In this document: one piece after another, positions 1 through 6,485 of the stretch
Layout: each line of letters starts with the position of its first letter
How positions within the stretch are numbered: position 1 is the stretch's first letter
From: CAISIP01 sp046594635
GTDB lineage: Bacteria; Pseudomonadota; Gammaproteobacteria; Burkholderiales; Burkholderiaceae_C
Direction: 5' to 3'
Assembly: GCA_046594635.1 (NCBI GenBank)
Contig: JBKJRR010000179.1
Coordinates: 1-8,547 of the forward strand
Length of the DNA stretch: 8,547 bases
The notes under the pieces: generated by a model
What the model was told of the DNA's origin: nothing
Databases searched by the model: none
The model's input: the letters and a program-made list of their open reading frames with translations, nothing else
Program-made: the position numbers and the translations under genes

Positions 1-78
1 CCGAAAAGGCAACATCAAACTCGAATAATCCGCCGCACGACCTGGCCCATCCTGCAGCCACACACACCACGCCACACC

Positions 79-855
79 ATGCAGCATTTCAAGGAACTCG
101 ATGTCGCGGTGCACGCACATGTCGCCGTGCTGACCCTCAACAGCCCGCCCGTGAATGCGTTGACACGTGTGCTCAATGACGAACTGACAACCGCACTGGA
201 CCAGATCTCCGAAATGGATGACATACGGGTTGTCGTTCTGACGGGAGCGGGCAAGGTCTTTTGCGCTGGCGCAGATCTGAAGGGGCGGGCAGAAAACATC
301 AAGCACGTGGGAGACCTGGTTGCCCACGCACGGCGCACACGCGAATGTTTTCACGCGGTTCGCGAATGTGCCAAGCCTGTCATCTGTGCCATCAACGGCG
401 CAGCGCTGGGCTCCGGGCTCGCAATTGCGGCTTCCGCCGACATCTTGCTGTGTTCGGAAACAGCCTCCCTCGGCTTGCCCGAGGTCGATGTCGGCCTGCT
501 GGGAGGGTGCCGACATGCGATGCGTCTGTTCAGCCACTCCCGACTTCGTCGCATGATGTTGACGGGAATGCGCGTACCAGGTCCCGAACTCTATCGGCTC
601 GGCATAGTCGAAGCCTGTACGGCGCCCGCGGAACTCCTGCCCGCCGCCATGGCGCTGGCAACAACGATCGCGGCGAAGAGCCCGGTATCGACGCGACTCG
701 GAAAACACACACTCAACGTGATCGAAGACATGAGCCTGCGCGACGGATACCGCTACGAGCAGGATATGACGGCGTTGATCGGCAAGACCGAAGACGCCAA
801 AGAAGCCCAATTGGCGTTCAAGGAAAAGCGCGCCGCCGTCTTTCAGGGTCGCTGA
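79..855 (+). CDS. Enoyl-CoA hydratase/isomerase (crotonase) family protein
   Basis: A 258-residue protein of the usual crotonase length, expected to be a cytosolic enzyme acting on acyl-CoA thioesters. The oxyanion-hole segments are visible: FCAGAD at 61-66 and the NGAALGSG stretch at 106-113. The second catalytic glutamate of classical enoyl-CoA hydratases is present (LGLPE, E135). The position of the first one (GCELA in the rat enzyme) is alanine here (A115), so simple water addition to crotonyl-CoA is doubtful. A different hydratase, isomerase or lyase reaction is possible. The C-terminal helices (YRYEQDM, AFKEKRA) are typical of the family. The ATG at 79 gives the normal family start. No Shine-Dalgarno sequence is visible, and the frame stays open to the window edge, so a start further upstream cannot be formally excluded. 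The gene converges on the phasin-like gene with a 42-bp gap. Family assignment is firm; the substrate is unknown. Confidence 0.93.
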   Translation: MQHFKELDVAVHAHVAVLTLNSPPVNALTRVLNDELTTALDQISEMDDIRVVVLTGAGKVFCAGADLKGRAENIKHVGDLVAHARRTRECFHAVRECAKPVICAINGAALGSGLAIAASADILLCSETASLGLPEVDVGLLGGCRHAMRLFSHSRLRRMMLTGMRVPGPELYRLGIVEACTAPAELLPAAMALATTIAAKSPVSTRLGKHTLNVIEDMSLRDGYRYEQDMTALIGKTEDAKEAQLAFKEKRAAVFQGR

Positions 856-897
856 CGTCTACGCCAAGACGCTATGGCGGCGCGCCGAGCTAGCCGC

Positions 898-1635
898 TCA
901 GGCGGCCTTGGCAGTCGCCTTGGCCTTGCGTGCCACGCGACGCGCGGCGTTTGAGGTCTCGGTCGCGGTGCTGGCGACAGCCGAGATCATTTGCTTTCCA
1001 GCAGCCCGGGTCTTGCGTGCAACACGACGCGCGGTATTGGAGGTCTCCGTGGCGGTTTCGGCGACGAACGTGCTGGCCTTGCGGGTGGCTGCCTTGGTGA
1101 GGCGCTTGCGCGTCGCCGTGGCTTTGACCGTGGCGGCCTTCAATTTGCGCGATGCCAGGGCCTTGGCCGGCATCGGCTTGCCGGAGACGCGCTTGACCAG
1201 TTCGCTGCTGCCGTCCTCAATGCGCTCTGCGACCTTGATCACCAGGTCGGCGGCCGGCTTCGCAACACGGTTCAACGTGGCCAGCGCGTTCAGGTTGGCT
1301 GCGCGGTCAATACGACTGGCGTTCGCGGCCACCAGGCTCACGCCCTTGGTGGCCAGATCGACAGCCACGCCCACGACGCTCTGTGCCCGATCGGTGCCGA
1401 AGTGCACGCCCTTGACGTAGTAACCGGTGACACGTTGCTGTGAGCCGATCAGATTCGAGCGCAGGTCCTTGCGCAGCGCTGCCGCACCGCGGTTGACGGC
1501 CGCAGCAAAGCGCTGGTCAACGAAGCCGGCGATGCGCTCACCGCCGAATCGATAGGTGTTGATGACGTTGGTCGCGGTGATACCGTAGGTGGCAATAACG
1601 TCGGTGGCAACGCTGGAAAGGTTTTTCTGGGACAT
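898..1635 (-). CDS. Phasin-like protein with histone-H1-like basic C-terminal tail
   Basis: A 245-residue protein. Residues 1-150 are mostly helical and Ala/Val-rich with few charges, resembling the phasin-like N-terminal regions of polyhydroxyalkanoate granule proteins. Residues 157-245 are very rich in Lys, Arg, Ala and Thr. They contain a 29-residue period duplicated near the end: TATETSNTARRVARK from 195 and TATETSNAARRVARK from 224. This layout (phasin-like head, histone-like DNA-binding tail) recalls PhaF of Pseudomonas and PhaM/AlgP-type proteins, so a role at the nucleoid or in granule segregation is an inference. There is no signal peptide. A strong Shine-Dalgarno (AAGGAGT, plus-strand 1642-1648) sits 5 nt before the ATG and supports this start. 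No other PHA genes are in the window. It could instead be a plain nucleoid-associated protein. Confidence 0.82.
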   Translation of the reverse strand: MSQKNLSSVATDVIATYGITATNVINTYRFGGERIAGFVDQRFAAAVNRGAAALRKDLRSNLIGSQQRVTGYYVKGVHFGTDRAQSVVGVAVDLATKGVSLVAANASRIDRAANLNALATLNRVAKPAADLVIKVAERIEDGSSELVKRVSGKPMPAKALASRKLKAATVKATATRKRLTKAATRKASTFVAETATETSNTARRVARKTRAAGKQMISAVASTATETSNAARRVARKAKATAKAA

Positions 1636-1731
1636 GCGGGACTCCTTTGGATTGATGGGGCTGTCCCGATCGTCGAACCGCGATTCGCGGATCTGTTCGA
1701 ATCAGGAATGGCGCTAGTGTGTCGACAAGGC

Positions 1732-1767
1732 CTAGGGGCTGCACCCCAATTTCAGGGTTTTCCCTAG
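1732..1767. promoter_or_regulatory. Nested CTAGGG/CCCTAG inverted repeats in a divergent intergenic region
   Basis: CTAGGG (1732-1737) and CCCTAG (1762-1767) form an outer inverted repeat with 24 bp between them. Inside lie GGGG/CCCC (1735-1738 and 1744-1747) around CTGCA, and AGGG-TTTT-CCCT (1754-1765). The element is about 100 bp upstream of the phasin-like ATG and about 150 bp before the EamA start, in the only divergent promoter region on this side of the window. It could be an operator for a dimeric regulator. No clear -10/-35 pair could be fixed next to it. The symmetry is observed; the function is inferred. Confidence 0.4.
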
Positions 1768-1917
1768 ACAGGGCGCTCTAGGCCAAGGCGGCACTTGAAA
1801 ATTTGGTCGACCCGCGCGCGCTCCGATCCCGGCATTGGCGACAACGACAAAACCCGCCGCTGGCTGCGTGACAATGGCCTGCCAAGGTATCGCGTCCACC
1901 ACAGCCGCTGCACACCC

Positions 1918-2802
1918 GTGAAAACCCGCCACTTCATTCAACTCATCGGAATGTCCGCCCTGTGGGGTGCGTCATTCCCCTTACTGCGCATCGCCAGCCC
2001 CGCATTCGGACCGATGGCAGTCGCAGGAATACGCTGCGTGCTGGCCTCACTGGTACTGGCGCTGCTGATGGTGTTGTTGCGCCAACGTTGGCCTGACAGA
2101 GTCACCTGGAAGTCACTTGCGGCACTGGCACTGGTGACGGTCGTGGCGCCGTTCGTGTTGTTCAGCTGGGCCGCGTTGACCTTGCCGGCCGGGTATTCGG
2201 CGGTTCTCAATGCAACCGCGCCGCTGTTCGGCGTCATTGCGGCCGCCGTGGTCGGTGACGAGGCCCTGTCGCGCCGCCGGCTGCTGGGCTGCGCACTGGG
2301 ATTTGCCGGTGTTACCCTGTTGGTGCAACTCGGTCCGGTCGATGCGGATCTGCGGGTCGTGCTGGCAGCGCTGGCCTGCACCGGGGCGGCCGCCTGTTAT
2401 GGTGTGGGCGCCATTTTCATGAAACGCGCCACGACACAGCACCACCCGCTGGCCGCATCCGCGGTGATCCACATCGCTGCGTCACTGATGCTCGCGATCC
2501 CGATTGGCGTGTCGGTGCCGCAGATGCAGCCGAGCACCGGAGCCTGGCTGTCGGTCGCCATGCTCGGGCTGGTCACCTCGGGATTCATGTACTGGTTCAG
2601 CATGCGGCTGATGCGCGAGATTCCCGCCAGTGCTGCGACTTCATCGGCGTTCATGATCCCGCTGTTCGGCGTAACCTGGGGCGGCTTGTTCCTCGGCGAA
2701 CCGGTCACCGCCGGCATGCTGCCCGGCAGCCTGCTGATCCTGCTGGCCACTGCGCTGATCACCGGGTTCAATCCACTGCGGATGCTCGCACGGCTGCGTT
2801 GA
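1918..2802 (+). CDS. EamA/DMT-family transporter
   Basis: A 294-residue integral membrane protein of the drug/metabolite transporter superfamily, with about ten hydrophobic segments in two EamA halves. The first half starts with ALWGASFPLLRIA and continues through the LPAGYSAVLNATAPLF segment. The second half includes GAIFMKR and ends with FMIPLFGVTWGGLFLGE, the typical end-of-half motif. Such proteins usually export amino acids or other small metabolites across the inner membrane; the substrate cannot be read here. The start chosen is GTG 1918, which gives the usual MKxRHFxQL beginning just before helix 1. The same frame also has a TTG at 1795 that would add 41 non-hydrophobic residues, and an ATG at 1951 that would cut into helix 1. 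No good Shine-Dalgarno marks any of them. An aminotransferase gene follows on the same strand after 133 bp, so a shared role in amino-acid metabolism is possible but unproven. Confidence 0.92.
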   Translation: MKTRHFIQLIGMSALWGASFPLLRIASPAFGPMAVAGIRCVLASLVLALLMVLLRQRWPDRVTWKSLAALALVTVVAPFVLFSWAALTLPAGYSAVLNATAPLFGVIAAAVVGDEALSRRRLLGCALGFAGVTLLVQLGPVDADLRVVLAALACTGAAACYGVGAIFMKRATTQHHPLAASAVIHIAASLMLAIPIGVSVPQMQPSTGAWLSVAMLGLVTSGFMYWFSMRLMREIPASAATSSAFMIPLFGVTWGGLFLGEPVTAGMLPGSLLILLATALITGFNPLRMLARLR

Positions 2803-2935
2803 TCTCTTGCCCGCGTCAGCCGGGCCGCTATGGCAAAACGTGAGCCCGACGATTTGGGAAAGCTGCGCAGGGCACAATGCCGGCAGCATCCATCCTCCGG
2901 GGACCGAAACCGGTCACTTGAACGTCACCTGCCCC

Positions 2936-4141
2936 ATGCCACAAACCCTGCCGAAGTTGTCGTCCCTCGTTTCCCGTATTGGCGGCAGCCGGGTCGACGC
3001 CTGGAAGATCCATGCCGAGGCATCCGCTGCAGCGGCGCGCGGCGAGGACGTGATCGTGCTCAGCGTAGGTGACCCGGAATTCGCCGCGCCTGAGGCGGTC
3101 ACCGAACGTGCAGCCGCGGCCCTGCGCGCGGGCGACACGCACTACACCACGATCATCGGCCGTCCCGCCTTGCGCGAACGCATCGCACGCCGGCACCAGG
3201 CAAGCAGCGGCCAAAACGTCGACATGTCCCAAGTGGTCGTCACCAGTGGTGCACAGAACGCCTTGTTCGTCGCCAGCCTGTGCCTGTGCGAGCGCGGCGA
3301 CGAAGTGCTGGTACCCGAGCCGCTGTACCTGACCTACGAGGCCACGGTGCGCGCCAGCGGCGCCACGCTGGTACCGGTGCCGGTGCGTTCCGATACCGCA
3401 TTTCGGCTCGACCTGGACGCTTTATGCGCGGCGGTCACGCCACGCACACGTGCCATCTTCCTGGCCACGCCCTGCAATCCCACCGGCGTCACCATGCACC
3501 GCGATGAACTGCAGGCTGTTGCCAGTCTGGCAATCGCACACGACCTGTGGGTGGTGTCGGACGAGGTTTATGGCTCCCTGGTTTTCGACGCAGAACACGT
3601 CAGCATCGCCGGGCTGGGCGGCATGGCGCTGCGCACCGTCACGGTGAGCAGCCTGTCCAAGTCGCACGCGATGGCAGGATTCCGTCTCGGCTGGGCTGTG
3701 GCGCCCGCCGAACTGGCGCGTCACATGGGCAATCTGTTGTTGTGCATGACCTACGGCGCACCCGGTTTCGTGCAGGATGCAGCCTGCCAGGCGCTGGACG
3801 ACTACGACGCGGTGACCGACGCGATCCGCACCACCTACCGTCGCCGGCGGGACCTGGTATGTGGTCTGCTGTCCGACGTACCCGGCCTGCGCTGTCCGGT
3901 GCCGGAATCGGGCATGTTTGTGTTGCTCGATGTACGCGCCACCGGCCTCACGTCATCCGAATTCGCCTGGGCGTTGTTTCGCCAGGCCGGTGTGTCGGTG
4001 CTCGATGCGAAGGCGTTCGGGCCATCGGCCGACGGCTTCCTGCGCATGGGCCTGGTGGTCGACGACGAAAGATTGGCCGAGGCCTGCCGGCGCATCAAGG
4101 TCTATGCAATGGCGGTACAGGGAAACGGCGACAGTCGCTGA
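2936..4141 (+). CDS. Class I/II PLP-dependent aminotransferase
   Basis: A 401-residue protein of fold-type I, close to the aspartate aminotransferase subgroup in length and motifs. Recognisable elements in order: GDPEFAAPE near 45-53; the SGAQNAL cofactor-phosphate loop at 104-110; CNPTGV with N181; SDEVYG with D209 and Y212; SLSKSHAMAGFRLGW with the Schiff-base lysine K242 and R250; and FLRMGL with R370, the expected substrate-carboxylate arginine. All key residues are present, so the enzyme should be active in the cytosol. The amino donor and acceptor are not determinable. ATG 2936 is preferred. The frame is open to 2807, but the extra residues do not resemble the family. TTG 2918 is a possible alternative. 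The stop codon overlaps an ATG (TGATG, 4139-4143) that begins the decayed PAS gene, suggesting the two were once translationally coupled. Confidence 0.94.
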   Translation: MPQTLPKLSSLVSRIGGSRVDAWKIHAEASAAAARGEDVIVLSVGDPEFAAPEAVTERAAAALRAGDTHYTTIIGRPALRERIARRHQASSGQNVDMSQVVVTSGAQNALFVASLCLCERGDEVLVPEPLYLTYEATVRASGATLVPVPVRSDTAFRLDLDALCAAVTPRTRAIFLATPCNPTGVTMHRDELQAVASLAIAHDLWVVSDEVYGSLVFDAEHVSIAGLGGMALRTVTVSSLSKSHAMAGFRLGWAVAPAELARHMGNLLLCMTYGAPGFVQDAACQALDDYDAVTDAIRTTYRRRRDLVCGLLSDVPGLRCPVPESGMFVLLDVRATGLTSSEFAWALFRQAGVSVLDAKAFGPSADGFLRMGLVVDDERLAEACRRIKVYAMAVQGNGDSR

Positions 4142-4594
4142 TGGGTAACCGAACCGATTCGACGATTCCCGCTTGCAGGACAATCTGTCAAAGGGAAAAA
4201 CCGATCAATTTTCGGACACCTGAATCTGACGATGCGCAGATGTTCGAATCTGCACCGATTTCCCTTTGGCTGGAAGACTACAGCGCGCTCAGGATCCTGT
4301 TCGGCCAATGGGGTACGCAAGGTGTGACGGACCTGGCAGCGCACCTGGCCCAGGACACCGGGCACATGAAGCAATGTGCAGCCAGGATGAGTTGGGGGCG
4401 CTCCTGCCCGAAGTCTTTCGCGACGACATGTTTGGACAGATGCTCCCGGACCTCGTGGCCTCGTGGCCTCGTGGGAAGGTCAGACCCATTTTTCCAACCA
4501 GACCGTCTACTACGGTCTGGACGGTCGGCGGATCGACGTGCAGATCCATGTGCGCATCCTTCAAGGCCATGTTCAGCGAATAGGCGCGTTATGA
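4141..4594 (+). pseudogene. Decayed PAS-domain sensor/signalling gene
   Basis: Three reading frames in succession match one PAS-like domain of the kind beginning with APISLWLEDYS. From ATG 4141, or internal ATG 4240, the first frame gives MFESAPISLWLEDYSALR and runs to CAARM near 4390. The next frame gives DELGALLPEVFRDDMF followed by LPDLVAS to about 4465. The third frame gives WEGQTHFSNQTVYYGLDG and RRIDVQIHVRILQGH, then stops at 4594. Two breaks explain this. The first, near 4385-4395, lacks about 20 residues expected between CAAR and the EVFRDDM segment, so it looks like an internal deletion. The second is an 8-bp duplication (CTCGTGGC at 4452 and 4460, with CTCGTGGG at 4468). Removing one unit joins LVAS directly to WEGQTHF. 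No downstream output domain (GGDEF, kinase or similar) remains, so the gene is truncated as well as frameshifted. The domain assignment rests on recall of PAS proteins. Confidence 0.75.
4452..4475 (+). repeat. 8-bp tandem repeat causing a frameshift
   Basis: Two exact copies of CTCGTGGC (4452-4459, 4460-4467) are followed by CTCGTGGG (4468-4475). The extra 8 bp shifts the PAS-like reading frame. Deleting one unit restores a continuous frame across the junction. This is typical of replication slippage. Confidence 0.85.
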
Positions 4595-4704
4595 CGAAGA
4601 GGCCCAGCTGGACCGGCGGCGCCACTGAGGCCCGGCACAGCTTTCATAGACAGTCAGGCTCGAAAAGCCAGTTGCGCTGGCGCTCAGTGGCCGAGAGCGT
4701 AAGT

Positions 4705-4746
4705 GGCAATCGATTGGGCACCCCGTCGCGGGCTCAATCGATTGCC
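4705..4746. repeat. Stem-loop built from two CAATCGATTG palindromes
   Basis: GGCAATCGATTG (4705-4716) and CAATCGATTGCC (4735-4746) are perfect 12-bp inverted repeats. They extend inward by about three more pairs, including one G-T. Each arm contains the self-complementary 10-mer CAATCGATTG, so the element is both an inverted and a direct repeat with 28 bp between centres. It begins 2 nt past the stop codon of the KTSC gene on the minus strand. It may act as a terminator or mRNA 3' stabiliser for that gene, though no T-run follows it on the minus strand. It could instead be a double operator or a recombination site. Confidence 0.6.
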
Positions 4747-4748
4747 TC

Positions 4749-5033
4749 TCACACTCTGCCGCCATCGCCAGCATCGAACAGGTCATCGAACCCCTTGGCG
4801 CCATTCGTGCTCTTGCCACCGACCGTCGGCCGCGCTTTCGGGTACTCCTCCGCAATCCGGTCTTCCCAATAAGTCGCCGGATTCGGCGCACTGCACAGGC
4901 GCCGGAACACCTCGTCGGGAACCTGCTTGTAGGCCAGCACCTGGCCATTGTCCCAACTCAGGTCGAGTTGGCGCGTCGAGGGTTCGTAGTCGGCCCTGCG
5001 GATGCGTCCGCCCGTGAAAGTCTTGGTGGTCAT
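4749..5033 (-). CDS. Small KTSC-domain protein
   Basis: A 94-residue protein. Residues 10-65 match the KTSC domain pattern: RRADYEPSTRQLDLSWDNG, then VLAYKQVPDEVFRRL, then ATYWEDRIAEEYP. This gives a short strand pair, a VP-E-V-F helix and a C-terminal basic/acidic motif. The molecular function of KTSC proteins is not established; they occur alone or fused to nucleic-acid-related domains. The tail (70-94) is Gly/Asp-rich and probably disordered. ATG 5033 is chosen because family homology starts there. A GTG at 5093 would add 20 residues, and the frame stays open upstream until a TGA at the edge of the 75-bp repeat. No Shine-Dalgarno clearly decides between them. The stem-loop made of twin palindromes lies immediately past the stop. 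Confidence 0.8.
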   Translation of the reverse strand: MTTKTFTGGRIRRADYEPSTRQLDLSWDNGQVLAYKQVPDEVFRRLCSAPNPATYWEDRIAEEYPKARPTVGGKSTNGAKGFDDLFDAGDGGRV

Positions 5034-5130
5034 GGTGATGGGCCCGTCAAAGGCGCCGCCCGGTGCGGCACAAAAAGGCAAGTCTACGGGCACGGCCTGG
5101 AGCCTGTCGAGCTTGGGGCGCCGGCGTCAT

Positions 5131-5277
5131 GAGGAAACGCCGGGCCGCTCCCAAGTTTCCTCGCACCCCCTTGGGGGGCCTGGCGAAGCCAGGGTTGGGG
5201 GCAACGAGGAAACGCCGGGCCGCTCCCAAGTTTCCTCGCACCCCCTTGGGGGGCCTGGCGAAGCCAGGGTTGGGGGC
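5131..5277. repeat. Two tandem copies of a 75-bp palindromic repeat
   Basis: Copy 1 spans 5131-5205 and copy 2 spans 5206-5277. The first 72 bases are identical between copies. Each unit holds a GAGGAAAC/GTTTCCTC inverted pair (5131-5138 with 5155-5162). It also holds a compact CCTGGC-GAA-GCCAGG hairpin (5179-5193), flanked by CCCCC (5166-5170) and GGGGG (5197-5201). Such C/G-run, hairpin-rich units are dispersed in many Comamonadaceae genomes between genes, as REP-like elements; that family link is from recall. ORFs crossing the unit encode only a duplicated low-complexity peptide and are not real genes. The element lies between a 34-codon ORF and the KTSC gene. Confidence 0.9.
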
Positions 5278-5281
5278 GCTC

Positions 5282-5386
5282 TCAGGCTTGCGCGTCACCC
5301 GTCGCCGCGACTTCGGGCTGGCTGCGAGGTGTGTGCTGGTCGATCACGCTGGCGGCCAATGGAGGGAGTTGTGGAAAAAGGTCCAT
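5282..5386 (-). CDS. Hypothetical 34-residue ORF, possibly a gene remnant
   Basis: An ATG at 5386 lies 4 nt after the lipoprotein stop codon on the same strand and opens a 34-codon frame (MDLFPQLPPLAASVIDQ and onward, ending GDAQA). The stop falls 5 bp before the palindromic repeat. I do not recognise the peptide. It has no signal sequence or membrane segment. The tight spacing suggests a translationally coupled second cistron. The abrupt end at the repeat suggests it may be the 5' stump of a longer gene cut by repeat insertion or deletion. It may equally be chance. Confidence 0.3.
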   Translation of the reverse strand: MDLFPQLPPLAASVIDQHTPRSQPEVAATGDAQA

Positions 5387-5390
5387 GTCG

Positions 5391-5888
5391 TCACGGAAAA
5401 ATAAACCGCTCGCGACGCTCACATTCCGGCCGCAGCCCATATCCCGCAGAGCGCACCTTCTTCTCGGCAGACATCTCGACCTGAAACCACTGACAGAACG
5501 GTCCCTCGAAACGGTAGTTCCAGACCTCGCCACGGGAGCGCGCCAAGGTAGAAACCCCATTCGGTCGACCCAGCCGCTGGCGGACTTCGGCCTGGTCCAT
5601 GTCCGGCAGGATCTGGTTGAAGTTGCGCTCGGTCAACACCTGCTCGGACTGAACCACCTTTCCGGCGGCGTCCAGGTCCACGAACCAGGTGTGCAAACCG
5701 TAAGGACCCGTGGGGTATTCCAGCCGGGTGATGCCGCCATCCAGTTGTCGCTGTGCATCGGGTTGGCCCAGGCGCGCGACCACCTGCTCCTTGCTGGCAC
5801 CTGGCAGTGGGGTCATCGGCGCAAGACTGGTGCACGCCGTCACCAGCAACATGCTGGTGATCAAGAACGCCAAAGACGACAAACGCAT
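5391..5888 (-). CDS. Outer-membrane-type lipoprotein with two BamE/SmpA-like repeats
   Basis: A 165-residue protein with an N-terminal lipoprotein signal. A short basic start and hydrophobic core end in the lipobox LVTAC, so Cys19 should be lipidated and the mature protein anchored on the periplasmic side of a membrane. Two similar segments follow. Residues 32-85 contain SKEQVVARLGQPD, a TWFVDLD strand and an AGKVVQSE turn. Residues 97-151 contain MDQAEVRQRLGRPN, a QWFQVEMS strand and a KKVRSAGYG turn. The xxEVxxxLGxP pattern is that of the SmpA/OmlA (BamE-like) fold. This is not BamE itself, which has one copy; the role is unknown. ATG 5888 is preferred because AGGAG (plus-strand 5896-5900) lies 7 nt upstream. 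The adjacent GTG at 5891 is the alternative. Confidence 0.85.
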   Translation of the reverse strand: MRLSSLAFLITSMLLVTACTSLAPMTPLPGASKEQVVARLGQPDAQRQLDGGITRLEYPTGPYGLHTWFVDLDAAGKVVQSEQVLTERNFNQILPDMDQAEVRQRLGRPNGVSTLARSRGEVWNYRFEGPFCQWFQVEMSAEKKVRSAGYGLRPECERRERFIFP

Positions 5889-6084
5889 CACAAAACTCCT
5901 GAAGACGCTGCGCTGTGCAACGCACCCGGTCTTCGACGCGCCTGGCGCCTGAAAGTTCTACACAGGCAAGCCCAGCCGAAGACCCTTCGCCGTATGGCCA
6001 TGAATATCGTCCATTAACATGTCGCCGCCGTACCACCCAATCCACCAACGGCCATCCACAATATTGCAAAGAAGGAAGCCCAAC

Positions 6085-6465
6085 ATGTTCAGTCACGTCA
6101 TGCTCGGTGTGAGCGATCTGGAAGTCTCCCGCAGGTTCTACGACGCGCTGCTCGGCACGCTGGGCATCGCGCCGGGCGTGGCGCACAAGAGCCGCTATTT
6201 CTACCGCAGCCCGACCGGCACCTTTGAGATCACCTTGCCCATCAATGGCGAGCCTGCAAGCCATGGCAATGGCAGCACGATCGGCTTCACGGTGGCGTCA
6301 GCCGAGCAAGGTGATGCATTCCATGCTGCTGCGCTCGCCAACGGCGGAACGAGCTGCGAAGACCCTCCGGGCTTGCGCGAAGGCCCCGCAGGAAAACTCT
6401 ATCTCGCGTACGTGCGGGACCCTGACGGCAACAAGCTCTGCGCCTTGCACCGGCCAGCGAAATAA
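6085..6465 (+). CDS. VOC-family (glyoxalase/bleomycin-resistance fold) protein
   Basis: A 126-residue single-domain protein of the vicinal oxygen chelate superfamily. The first beta-alpha-beta unit carries FSHVMLGVSDLEVSRRFYD at the N-terminus. The last strand-turn (LAYVRDPDGNKLCALHRP, near residues 107-124) has the classic DPDGN motif. His4 is a candidate metal ligand. The usual glutamate near the C-terminus is not obvious: the motif reads KLCALH instead of the common ExxxH-like end. Metal use and substrate therefore remain open. Subfamilies include glyoxalases, dioxygenases and drug-binding proteins. The start is supported by AAGGA about 8 nt before ATG 6085. An in-frame upstream ATG at 6019 would add 22 residues unlike the family. 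It converges on the aldo/keto reductase with a 20-bp gap. Confidence 0.9.
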   Translation: MFSHVMLGVSDLEVSRRFYDALLGTLGIAPGVAHKSRYFYRSPTGTFEITLPINGEPASHGNGSTIGFTVASAEQGDAFHAAALANGGTSCEDPPGLREGPAGKLYLAYVRDPDGNKLCALHRPAK

Positions 6466-6485
6466 CCGGGCCTGGGGCGCGGCTT

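Noticed and set aside
261..893. Plus-strand ORF of 210 codons inside the crotonase gene
   Set aside because: It is a shadow frame with Arg-rich composition, and the crotonase frame carries all the family motifs.
856..897. Bidirectional terminator between the crotonase and phasin-like genes
   Set aside because: Only short GC-rich symmetry is present, and no T-run follows on either strand.
3547..4872. Long plus-strand ORF of 441 codons overlapping the aminotransferase
   Set aside because: Its first 200 codons are an off-frame reading of the aminotransferase, with Arg/Gly-rich composition. Only the segment from 4141 resembles a protein, and that is the PAS pseudogene.
5131..5277. CRISPR-like array
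   Set aside because: The two 75-bp units are directly adjacent with no variable spacers, and no cas gene is near.
5002..5484. ORFs crossing the 75-bp repeats that encode a duplicated peptide
   Set aside because: The repeated peptide only reflects the DNA repeat. The ORFs exist on both strands, have no start signals and overlap better-supported genes.
5419..6264. Minus-strand ORF of 281 codons
   Set aside because: It overlaps the lipoprotein and the VOC gene in other frames and has no recognisable domain. The lipoprotein frame has a signal peptide and a Shine-Dalgarno.
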